From contig WTGH01000017.1 in assembly GCA_011523655.1 (NCBI GenBank), positions 1 through 60,197 of the forward strand: a stretch of 60,197 nt of DNA, written 5' to 3'. Position numbers and translations under genes: made by a program. The DNA is from Rhodospirillaceae bacterium (lineage in GTDB: Bacteria; Pseudomonadota; Alphaproteobacteria; Bin65). The notes beneath the pieces are model-generated. The model saw only the letters and a program-made list of their open reading frames with translations. It did not search any database and was not told the origin of the DNA. The first letter of the stretch is position 1. Every line of letters begins with the position of its first letter. Positions 52,897 to 60,197 of the stretch are shown piece by piece.

Positions 52897-54534
52897 ATGA
52901 CAACAATAGATGATCTGTATCTTGCGAAGATCGCACAGATCGCCTCTCCGTCTAGGCGCCTTGCATATCGTGGTCAGTCGGATAGCGCATGGAGAGTTCG
53001 TTCTGGCGCAGCGCGTCGTCTCCTTGACCACGTCACCGAGAGCCATTCAATAGATTACGACAGCACTGTACCCTTCGGAAAACTCTACCTGACGTATCAC
53101 CAACATGCACTACTGGAACCTGCGCGCACATACGGATTTGACTCGAGTGACAGCCAAATCGACACCGATTTGCAGCTTCTGTCACAACTTCAGCATTTCG
53201 GCGCTGCTACGGGTCTAATTGATTTTACCTGGCATTCATTGGTTGCCCTCTGGTTTGCTACCTCTTCAGCCCACAATCGCCAATGTCCCGGAAAGATAAT
53301 CGTAATAGACCTAAACGATACTACACAGTTCAGTAAAGTATCCCATAATCGAAACGAGCAGACACTACAGCGTATCTTTTCTCTGGAAACTGAGCCAACA
53401 ACTAGACAACTGTACTGGGAACCCATCTTCAAGGGAGATGCCGCTAACCGCGTACTTCGTCAAGGAAGCGTGTTTGTCGCAGGACATCCCACGGGTCCGG
53501 AGATGCCACAGGATAGAATTCTATTGGAGATTGAAATTCCCTTCAGTGAAAAAGAGAAGATACGGCAAGAGCTTGATACCTTGTTTGGTGTAAGCGAGCA
53601 GTCATTGTTTCCAGATGTGCATGGATATTCGGCCGCAAACTCTGTCTCTTCTCCTATTCCTCCTCTTGGCAAACCAGAGGTGTTTCTCTTCAAGGGTAGC
53701 GACCTGTACCAAAGAGGCGAATATAGTAGAGCCATAGATGCATATGACGAATGCCTGCGCTTGGGACCCGCTCAGCCAATTGTTTACTTTCTACGAGGCA
53801 ACGCTAGAGCGCAAATAGAGGACTATGCGGGGGCAAAGAGCGACTACGATGTGGCACTGAAACAGCTTGGAAACCGGTCGCCGAACGTCGGTTTAATTCA
53901 GACACCGGCTGACGCGCACTATCGTGCATTGGCTATGTTCAATAGAGGAAACATGAACTATATTCTTGGAGACTATCAATGCGCAATTGAGGATTATTCG
54001 GAAGCTATGGAAAGTGTTGTACCGACGATGAAAGGAGTCATGCACTACAATCGGGCAAATAGCAAGGTGAAACTAGAAAAGTACATCGATGCGTTAGATG
54101 ATTACGATGCGGCAGATCGCGCGAATGTTCAATTTTCTGCATTTAACAAAGGAAATACATTGTTGCTTTTGGGTCGGATTGAAGAGGCGCTTGAGTGTTA
54201 CAAGAGTGAAGCCGTGAAGAGAGGTGTCAATGAAGGAATAAGTAACAACACGAACAATTTGCAACAACTTATTGGACGTTTATCGGACAATGCACCTAAG
54301 GTGCTAGGTCCAAAGGATGATGCAGCGAAGCACGCAGGATCAGTCAATATAGAAGTTCACGGAAATGATAAGGCAAAGCGCGAGATGCCGGCGCTCTATC
54401 CGCATCACAAGGGTGAGATTACATATGTGATCATAGGCAATGCCGGCAATGTAGGAAATTTTGGCGGCGGAGATACATCCGGCGGCGAAGGATTGGCAGG
54501 TGAACGGCCAATTCTCTTGAATTTCGTGTGGTAG
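52897..54534 (+). CDS. FRG-domain and TPR protein
   Basis: 545 aa, AT-richer than the flanks. The FRG domain is at 20-200 with 'YRGQ' (24-27), 'LQHFGAATGLIDFTWHSLVA' (about 98-117) and 'RQGSVFVAGH'. TPR repeats fill about 262-440 ('GSDLYQRGEYSRAIDAYDEC', 'RGNMNYILGDYQCAIEDYSE', 'KGNTLLLLGRIEEALECYK'). The tail is Gly-rich ('GNAGNVGNFGGGDTSGGEG'). FRG proteins are found in phages and defence islands, but their activity is not well known. No partner gene adjoins, so it may act alone. No strong ribosome site is seen. Confidence 0.75.
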   Translation: MTTIDDLYLAKIAQIASPSRRLAYRGQSDSAWRVRSGAARRLLDHVTESHSIDYDSTVPFGKLYLTYHQHALLEPARTYGFDSSDSQIDTDLQLLSQLQHFGAATGLIDFTWHSLVALWFATSSAHNRQCPGKIIVIDLNDTTQFSKVSHNRNEQTLQRIFSLETEPTTRQLYWEPIFKGDAANRVLRQGSVFVAGHPTGPEMPQDRILLEIEIPFSEKEKIRQELDTLFGVSEQSLFPDVHGYSAANSVSSPIPPLGKPEVFLFKGSDLYQRGEYSRAIDAYDECLRLGPAQPIVYFLRGNARAQIEDYAGAKSDYDVALKQLGNRSPNVGLIQTPADAHYRALAMFNRGNMNYILGDYQCAIEDYSEAMESVVPTMKGVMHYNRANSKVKLEKYIDALDDYDAADRANVQFSAFNKGNTLLLLGRIEEALECYKSEAVKRGVNEGISNNTNNLQQLIGRLSDNAPKVLGPKDDAAKHAGSVNIEVHGNDKAKREMPALYPHHKGEITYVIIGNAGNVGNFGGGDTSGGEGLAGERPILLNFVW

Positions 54535-55182
54535 AAGTGGCATCGACATACACGGCAGCCGATCATGTCAGGACGCATCGGGTTCGGAACGAGCATGATG
54601 CCACGCTCATCGGTTCGTCGTGGGTTTGTTCGAACTGGTGCATGTGGATACACCTGCTCTCGGATTGGAGGCCGTTTGTGTTGGGCGGTCAATCTCCTCG
54701 AGGCGGACGCGTGCAATGCAGTTTCGGCACTCGGCCAAGAGGTGCCGCAAGCGGCTCGGTAGCAGTTGGTGCATCAGCCGCGCGCACTGGCTCGCAGCGT
54801 TGTCGTCGGAGCAATCCTGCGGCTCGCCGTAAAGTAAAGAGGATCGCGCGCGCGAGGGAGGCGATGTCGGCGGCTGGTCTGCGCATGCGTTCGCATGTGT
54901 GGCGAATAGCGAGGTTTCCCCCCAACTCCTCCCTGCCCCGAATGCTCTGTCCCTCGCCGGCAGTGGAAACCACTGCCGGAGACCCAGGACAGGTACACGT
55001 CGGGGACTCGCGGTCGGCAGGGCTGGACCGGCGGGCACCGCGGAGGCATCGGCCTTCAAGAGCGACGAGCGGGCCGCACGCATGCACGAGCTTCGTTCGG
55101 GTCAGTGGTGCTCTCCGAACTCGTGTACGCCGTCGAGTTTCGGCGATGCGCCGGAAGTTGTCGAGCGGCTTCGCCGGGCGCA
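54535..55182. other. Gap between FRG-TPR gene and the HEPN cassette
   Basis: No gene I can support in 648 bp. Several open frames are shadows without family signals. Its last 6 bp (GGCGCA, 55177-55182) are the left target-site duplication. Confidence 0.5.
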
Positions 55183-55360
55183 TGTTGGCGGCTACCGAAA
55201 AGTGCGGATAAATGGTTCAGATCAGGTCTTGATGTGATCTGCGAAGGGCGACCGAGCACGCACTGAATCGTCCCGGCGATCCCGCCCAGGACATGCATCC
55301 CACCTGAACCGCAGTTGCCGATCCGGAATGCCGTCGCCGGGCGCCGGTGCGATGACGGCG
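55183..55360 (+). repeat. Terminal inverted repeat, left
   Basis: Reverse complement of 58761-58938 with about ten mismatches; partial similarity fades inwards to about 55385. It contains the palindromic words GATCAGGTC/GATCTGC. The stop of the large gene is 60 bp inside. Confidence 0.8.
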
Positions 55361-55419
55361 CCCCGGAGGACTGAGATCGCCGGCGCGCGCGACAGCGCAT
55401 ACCTTGACGCTCCGACCGA

Positions 55420-58332
55420 TCATGCCTTGCGGAACCGCACCGCCGGCTGCCAGAGACCGGGCGCCGCGCGCCGCTCTCCCTCGAGATGGGACCGGTACAG
55501 TGCGGCCGCCGATGCCGTGCCCACACCGGGGACATCGAGATCGCCGTCCGCGTTTACGGTCATCCCCTTCCACTTCTCCATTGTCTCCTTCTCCCGTTCT
55601 TCCGATTCCTCGTGCTCGGGCCCCATCGGGGTGCGCCCGAACAGTCCATTCTCGAAGACCATGCCGGCTTCGAACCGGTGGCGCGGGTCCTCTTGCTCCG
55701 GGTGGACGGCGGGACGGACGGATATCAGGGCCGGCGGCGGATCTTCGACATCTCCGGCGCGGTTTATGAACCAATAACTCGCCACTCCCCGTTCCTTGAA
55801 GAAGATGGGGCCCTCATGCAGCCATCCCATCTGGTTGAGGAAGTCGAAGACATGCCTTAGCCGTAACTGCATGCGCTCCCCTTCCGCGAACCACCGCAGG
55901 ACCTTGCAGGACGCCACCTGCTTGCCTTTGGCAACCCCGTCGTTGTGGACCAGGTCGTTGCGGATGTGCCCCAGGTCCCCGATGACCTGTTGCTCGGGTC
56001 GGATTGCGCCGGGCAGGCCTCGTATCCGACGTCTGAGCTGGGTGCGATACCGGCTCTCCCACAGGCCGTAAACGTCGCAGATCCACCCCTTCAACACGGC
56101 CTGCTCCATCGAACCGCCGGGCGCCGTGCGCCGGAAGAGCGGCTCGCCGGTCAACACCGGGAAGGCGCGCAGCTTCGGGTATGCGGGGAGAACATTGACG
56201 CCGATCCTGCAAGCGTCTTCGACGGTCTTGAACTTGCCGTCGCTCGAAGCCACGACCCGTTCCAGGCGCCACCGCTCTGCCAGATGCCTGGAGTGGATGG
56301 CGTCCAGCATGTGCAGCAGGGAGTCGGTCGCCACGTTGACGTCGTGCCGGAAGGTCCGCCAGAGGCGGGGCCACTCGCGTTCGAGCGCGTTCTTGACCGA
56401 TGCGGAGTGCTCTGACGGCGGATCCGGGGGCTGGTCCGGCCCGGCCGCCACCGGCTCCGCCTCGCGGGCGTCCGAAGCGCTGGTATCGGAAACGACCGCT
56501 TCAGCGATTTCCGGCGGTCGATCCGGGATCTCGGCATCCGGATCCGGTTCGTGCGACGAGTAAAGCGGCCGGGGCCATCGATCGCGATGCTCCGGGCGGT
56601 ACAGCATGGCGTCGGTCGGCGCCTCGATCGAGACGAGTCCCCTGTGCGCCGCCGCTTCCTGCCACCGCATCGTGTGACGCGCCACGTCCTGCTCGCAGTA
56701 GTACAGCGTGCGCTCGTCGAGCGGTTCCGATCGCGTCCCCGGCCATTTGGGGTGGGCCTCGTAGAGTCGTGCAGGGTGAATTACGACATAGGGGATGCCC
56801 TCCTCGCGATACCGTTCGGCGCTCGCCGGCGTGAGCGGCTGCACGGACACCGGGCCGACGCCCGCCGGCGGCAGCGGGGCCTCGTCGACGATCGGTTTCC
56901 AGACGGCTTCCAGGGCGCGGTCGATCTCCCGCAGCTCCGCGACCGACCAGCTCAGGGAGTCGGACTTGACCGACGGCGTTGCCGTTTCCGGCCGGGGCGG
57001 GTCGCGCCGGAATGCGGAGGGGTCCGCCGCCCGGTCCCAGTCCTCCGGCAAGCCTTCGGCGATCAGGGACTTCAGACACGTCCGCAACACGTCGTCGGCG
57101 CCTGACAGCATTTCGGCGCCGCGCTCACACGCCTCGGCATCGGATTCGTCCGGGGCGCGGCCGTGCACGATCTCGGAATGCAAGTGGAGGAAGCGGCCGA
57201 GCATGTCCTCCGTCCGCCGCCTCTCCTCCTCCGAGTCCGCATGGAGCCACGCGGCCTTCTGGGCGACGAGCGCGGCCGAAATGTCCATTTCGTCCTCATC
57301 CGCACAGAGGACATGCAGCGCGATGCCGAGATCGATGGTCCTGTCGTCGCCGTCGATCCGCTCGGCGCTGTCGCGCAGGCGCGCCATCGCCCGCCGCAAC
57401 CGGTGCCGGACCGGTGCGGGCAGCGCCGAATATTTGGCCGCGAGGCCGTGCAGTTCCGTCACCGCGAGGGGGCGTCTGCAAACCGGGGGGCCGAGTCCCG
57501 GGATGGCCAGCGCCGCGGAACAGCTTCCCGCGCTCCGCCCCAGGGTCGTGTACCGGTACGGCAACGCCGCAACGGCCGCGGCGGGGACGCCGTTCCAGTT
57601 TGCAAACACGCGAAACCCGCAGCCCCAGACCAGCCCGAGGAGGAGCGTCAGCGCCTCGACGCCGTCTTTCAATAGCGGGCTCGTATACTGCAGGGAACGG
57701 TCGTCCCGCGCGCCAATGCGCTCGAAGTGCCGGCATTCCAGGCCGCAGACGTTGTCCGCGTTCGGCTCCGGCCAGGCGACGCGGTTGTCTCCCGGATCGG
57801 ACTCCGCCTCGATCCGGCGCAGCGCCTCGGCATACGGCAGGAGAGTGCAGAAATCGTCGAGGGGTTTCGCCGTCTCCAGAGGCGGGCCTTTCAGCAGGTA
57901 GACGATGCGTGTCGGAATCGTGCCGTGCGCCGCGAATTCGGCGGCGTGTTTTCCGATCTCCTCCCGGCCGTAAAGTTTGGCAGCGGCGATCAGCTTCCGG
58001 GCGGCGGACGCGGCGTCGAGCCGGTCCTCGCCCTGCCGGCCCCACCGGTCCCCGATTGCGACCGTGCCGGCCGGCGCCGGTTTTTCTTCCCGGGGGTCCC
58101 AGTGGGTTTCCACCCACTCCCGCAGTCGCGCGAACTCCGGACCGTCTGTCCTCCACTCGGCTTCGTCGAGATAACGGTCCAGGCTTCGCCGGGCTTCCCA
58201 GATACTCCCCGGGGGATCGAAGGCGTCCATGTCCACGATGGCGGGGCGCCCGTCGATCGTGAGAACGACATCCGTCGTTTCCTGCGCGCTTTTCAGCAGT
58301 TCGACGACGGCGCCGGTTGGGCTTCGGTTCAT
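55420..58332 (-). CDS. Large protein with two HEPN-like domains
   Basis: 970 aa from the ATG at 58332 (GAGG upstream). The first ~60 residues look like a Phd/YefM-type fold ('VVLTIDGRPAIVDMDAFD'). At about 305-430 an Apea-type HEPN domain has 'DDRTIDLGIALHVL' and 'HLHSEIVHGR'. At about 735-840 a second HEPN-like part has 'HIRNDLVHND', which fits the R-x4-H RNase motif (R791-H796). A Pro/Asp/Glu-rich linker lies between (600-645) and a low-complexity tail follows. It is the sole gene of the cassette. RNA cleavage and a toxin or defence role are inferred; I know no family with this full architecture. Confidence 0.65.
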   Translation of the reverse strand: MNRSPTGAVVELLKSAQETTDVVLTIDGRPAIVDMDAFDPPGSIWEARRSLDRYLDEAEWRTDGPEFARLREWVETHWDPREEKPAPAGTVAIGDRWGRQGEDRLDAASAARKLIAAAKLYGREEIGKHAAEFAAHGTIPTRIVYLLKGPPLETAKPLDDFCTLLPYAEALRRIEAESDPGDNRVAWPEPNADNVCGLECRHFERIGARDDRSLQYTSPLLKDGVEALTLLLGLVWGCGFRVFANWNGVPAAAVAALPYRYTTLGRSAGSCSAALAIPGLGPPVCRRPLAVTELHGLAAKYSALPAPVRHRLRRAMARLRDSAERIDGDDRTIDLGIALHVLCADEDEMDISAALVAQKAAWLHADSEEERRRTEDMLGRFLHLHSEIVHGRAPDESDAEACERGAEMLSGADDVLRTCLKSLIAEGLPEDWDRAADPSAFRRDPPRPETATPSVKSDSLSWSVAELREIDRALEAVWKPIVDEAPLPPAGVGPVSVQPLTPASAERYREEGIPYVVIHPARLYEAHPKWPGTRSEPLDERTLYYCEQDVARHTMRWQEAAAHRGLVSIEAPTDAMLYRPEHRDRWPRPLYSSHEPDPDAEIPDRPPEIAEAVVSDTSASDAREAEPVAAGPDQPPDPPSEHSASVKNALEREWPRLWRTFRHDVNVATDSLLHMLDAIHSRHLAERWRLERVVASSDGKFKTVEDACRIGVNVLPAYPKLRAFPVLTGEPLFRRTAPGGSMEQAVLKGWICDVYGLWESRYRTQLRRRIRGLPGAIRPEQQVIGDLGHIRNDLVHNDGVAKGKQVASCKVLRWFAEGERMQLRLRHVFDFLNQMGWLHEGPIFFKERGVASYWFINRAGDVEDPPPALISVRPAVHPEQEDPRHRFEAGMVFENGLFGRTPMGPEHEESEEREKETMEKWKGMTVNADGDLDVPGVGTASAAALYRSHLEGERRAAPGLWQPAVRFRKA

Positions 58333-58760
58333 GCGGCGGTCCTCGGCTGGCCGGGTTCGGGCGGTCGCCTGCGATAGCGTCTGAGGAAGTTCCGGACAAC
58401 CCGGGTTGGGTCGGGCGCCGGAATCGTCGGGCGGCGGCGCCGCGCCCGGCAATCGACGGATTGGAGAACCGGGACGCTACGGCGATGCGCCCCGCGTGCT
58501 TCGCCGGTCCCCGGCAGCGCATCTTCGCACACTCGAATCGCCCTCCTGGCGCGTGCCGTCCCGGGCCGTGCGGGGCCGGACGCGTCCATCGCCGCCCCCG
58601 GCGGGGAGGGCTGGACGATCCGCAATCACCGGGCAGTACTGCGCTCGGAGCCGTACGCAAGTGCGGATCTCGGCGCAGCCTCGGACGTGACCGCCAAGCC
58701 CATTCTGTCCGAGGCTGCACCGGTCTCCCCCACCCCTGCGATCTCACCGCAACGCCACAG
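58333..58760. other. Upstream region of the HEPN gene inside the cassette
   Basis: 428 bp without a supported gene; it must hold the promoter. Nothing AT-rich or promoter-like stands out. Confidence 0.4.
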
Positions 58761-58938
58761 CGCCGTCATCGCACCGGCGCACGGCGACGGCATTCCGGAT
58801 CGGCAACATCGGTGCAGGTGGGATGCATGTCCTGGGCGGGACCGCCGGGACGATTCAGTGCGTGCTCGGTCGCCCTTCGCAGATCACGTCAAGACCTGAT
58901 CTGCACCATTTATCCGCACTTTTCGGTAGCCGCCAACA
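58761..58938 (-). repeat. Terminal inverted repeat, right
   Basis: Pairs with 55183-55360. It ends CCGCCAACA followed directly by the GGCGCA duplication. Confidence 0.8.
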
Positions 58939-59044
58939 GGCGCATGACCGGGAGCCGCCGATAGTTGCCGGGCAGCGGTGTCTCCTGGCATGGGCGGAGG
59001 CGGCCGGCACCGGGCCGGCACCGGGCCGGCGCAGGCGCCGCGGG

Positions 59045-59078
59045 TCCGGCACATCCGGCAATCGAACGGGGGCGGCAT
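59045..59078 (+). repeat. Direct repeat, right copy
   Basis: Matches 52152-52185 at 33 of 34 bases in the same orientation. It ends exactly where relaxase-like coding sequence begins. Confidence 0.75.
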
Positions 59079-60115
59079 CCTCGAAGGCAAGGTGCCGGAC
59101 GGCTCGGGCACCGAGCTCGGCCGGCGTGGCAAGGACGGGGAGATCCTCCACCGCCCCGGCCGCGACCTCACCCTCTCGGCCCCGAAATCGGTCTCGCTCG
59201 CCGCGCTGGTCGGCGGCGACGCCCGCGTGGTCGACGCCCACGACCGCGCGGTCGCGCGCACGCTCGCCTGGTTCGAGAAGAACATCGCCGAGACGCTAAG
59301 CAGCTCGATGCCGTCGACGCCGGCAAGCCCTTCGCCCAGCTCCAGAAGGCCGGCATGAAGACCGCGGTGATGGACGAGATCATGCGCCAGCGCGATCCGG
59401 CGCTGAAGGAAGCGGTCGAGGCGAGCCTCGCGGGCGACGTCGCGCGCGCCTTCGACAAGCTGGGGGAGAACGTCGCGGAGGTGAAGCCCGACAACCTCGC
59501 GGGCGCCGCCGCCGCGCGCTGGCTCGCGCTCTCGCCCGAGGAACGCGCCAGGGCCGGGCTGATGGCCCCGAGCCACGGGCTGCGCCAGGACATCAACGCC
59601 ATCGTCCGCGAGCGGCTGGTGCGCGACGGCACGGTGCACGGCCCCGCCACGACGATGGAACGGCTCGTCTCGCGCGGCTACACCAGCGCCGAGAAGACCC
59701 TCGCGGCGATCCGCAGCTCCGCCACCTCGACCGCGCCTGGGCCTCGACCGTGCATGCGTTCCAGGGCCGCACGGTCGATACCGTGATCGCCGCGATGGAG
59801 GCGAACCACCCCCACCTCACCACGCAGAAGAGCTTCTACGTCGAGATCTCCCGCGCGCGCGACCGGGCCGAACTCGTCACCGACGACCGTGCGGCGCTCA
59901 AGGAGCAGCTCGAAGCCGTCACCGGCGAGCGGATCGCGGCGCTCGAAGCGTTGGAGCCGGACAAGGCGAAGGGCGGCGACAGAGAGATGGATGGAAGCCG
60001 GAGCGCTGACCGGGGGATCGGCGAATCCGCATCGCGAGACTGGGACCGGTCGTCCGGGCCGGAGTTGGAGCCAGGTCGGGGTGGACGGGGTGTCGATCGC
60101 GATCTCGGGCTATAG
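59078..60115 (+). pseudogene. Decayed MobF (TraA/TrwC) relaxase-helicase
   Basis: Three pieces of one conjugative relaxase in different frames. (1) 59078-59300: TrwC-domain part 'GRDLTLSAPKSVSLAALVGG' to 'FEKNIAET', lacking the N-terminal catalytic Tyr. (2) 59300-59720: RecD-like helicase part 'KQLDAVDAGKPFAQLQKAGM', 'KTAVMDEIMRQRDPALKEAV'. (3) 59735-60115: 'STVHAFQGRTVDTVIAAMEA' and 'YVEISRARDRAELVTDD'. Whole blocks between the pieces are deleted, so the gene is dead. It shows that a conjugative element once lay here. Confidence 0.85.
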
Positions 60116-60197
60116 AGGGGCGGAATTTCGGAAGCCGCGAGCAGGTAACGTCAAGAGTTGTGTGTCAGGGAGAAGAGGGTAGGGACTCCCTGGTTTT

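Larger units (their letters stand above)
55183..58938. mobile_element. Transposon-like cassette with 178-bp terminal inverted repeats
   Basis: 3756 bp with ends TGTTGGCGG and CCGCCAACA (TG...CA). The inverted repeats are near identical over about 178 bp. GGCGCA is directly repeated at 55177-55182 and 58939-58944 as a 6-bp target duplication. Inside is one 970-aa HEPN-like gene and no known transposase, so a non-autonomous cassette (like the mobile insertion cassettes of Bacillus) is the best reading. It sits in rearranged DNA next to a relaxase remnant. Confidence 0.7.

Noticed and set aside
54528..55211. 227-aa plus-strand frame after the FRG-TPR gene
   Set aside because: Low-complexity, no family signal, and it enters the terminal inverted repeat; not supportable as a gene.
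1..60197. CRISPR arrays, rRNA and tRNA genes
   Set aside because: Looked for regularly spaced repeats and cloverleaf-like sequences; none seen. The TCATGA repeats are not evenly spaced and have no spacers of constant length.

Overview
The window is GC-rich (estimated mid-60s % G+C) and reads as the chromosome of an alphaproteobacterium, probably Rhodospirillales-like. Reasons are a DUF1491 protein, GAAC-N7-GAAC (alphaproteobacterial type) LexA boxes, the alphaproteobacterial gene style throughout, and dispersed palindromic repeats. The taxonomy is inference; there is no rRNA or tRNA. Much of the DNA is a metabolic backbone: respiratory nitrate reduction, tyrosine catabolism, acyl-CoA metabolism, hydantoin/amide hydrolysis and ABC import. 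Into this are set AT-richer accessory genes for defence, toxin-antitoxin and mobility.

Layout. 0.1-3 kb: Phd/PIN toxin-antitoxin pair and a molybdopterin oxidoreductase. 3-7.2 kb: MmeI-like restriction-methylase, then an AT-rich Panacea (DUF4065) plus PIN-like pair. 7.2-9.1 kb: DUF5131 gene with a LexA box, BrnT/BrnA. 9.8-21.3 kb: narK-narK2-narGHJI-ppiC operon, divergent from a Crp/Fnr regulator with an FNR-type box between them. 21.4-24.3 kb: fahA and hppD with a divergent MarR gene and operator, then a 73-aa SelW-like selenoprotein whose in-frame TGA hides it from ordinary ORF calling. 24.9-31.2 kb: GST, SDR, DUF1491 and a MmgE/PrpD-MaoC-acyl-CoA dehydrogenase-CoA transferase operon. 31.4-33.6 kb: two divergent YrdC/Sua5 paralogues and a cysteine hydrolase. 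33.6-38.2 kb: AT-rich Avs-like nuclease-STAND ATPase. 38.4-43.4 kb: hydantoinase B, A and N-carbamoylsarcosine-amidase-like hydrolase. 43.5-51.1 kb: membrane proteins, amidase, PotD/PotB/PotC-type transporter lacking its ATPase, acyl-CoA dehydrogenase.

From 51.4 kb to the end the region is rearranged accessory DNA: an antitoxin with a truncated PIN toxin, an AlpA-like HTH gene, an FRG-TPR protein, and a decayed MobF relaxase. The most striking object is a 3.76-kb cassette (55183-58938) with 178-bp terminal inverted repeats, TG...CA ends and a 6-bp target duplication. It carries one large gene, a 970-aa protein with two HEPN-like segments, and no recognisable transposase.

How the parts fit: the nar cluster is a complete anaerobic nitrate respiration unit with its own transport and control. 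hppD/fahA handle tyrosine under MarR control. hyuAB plus the carbamoylsarcosine-amidase homologue could take N-methylhydantoin-like compounds to amino acids. The scattered defence genes interrupt these metabolic units.
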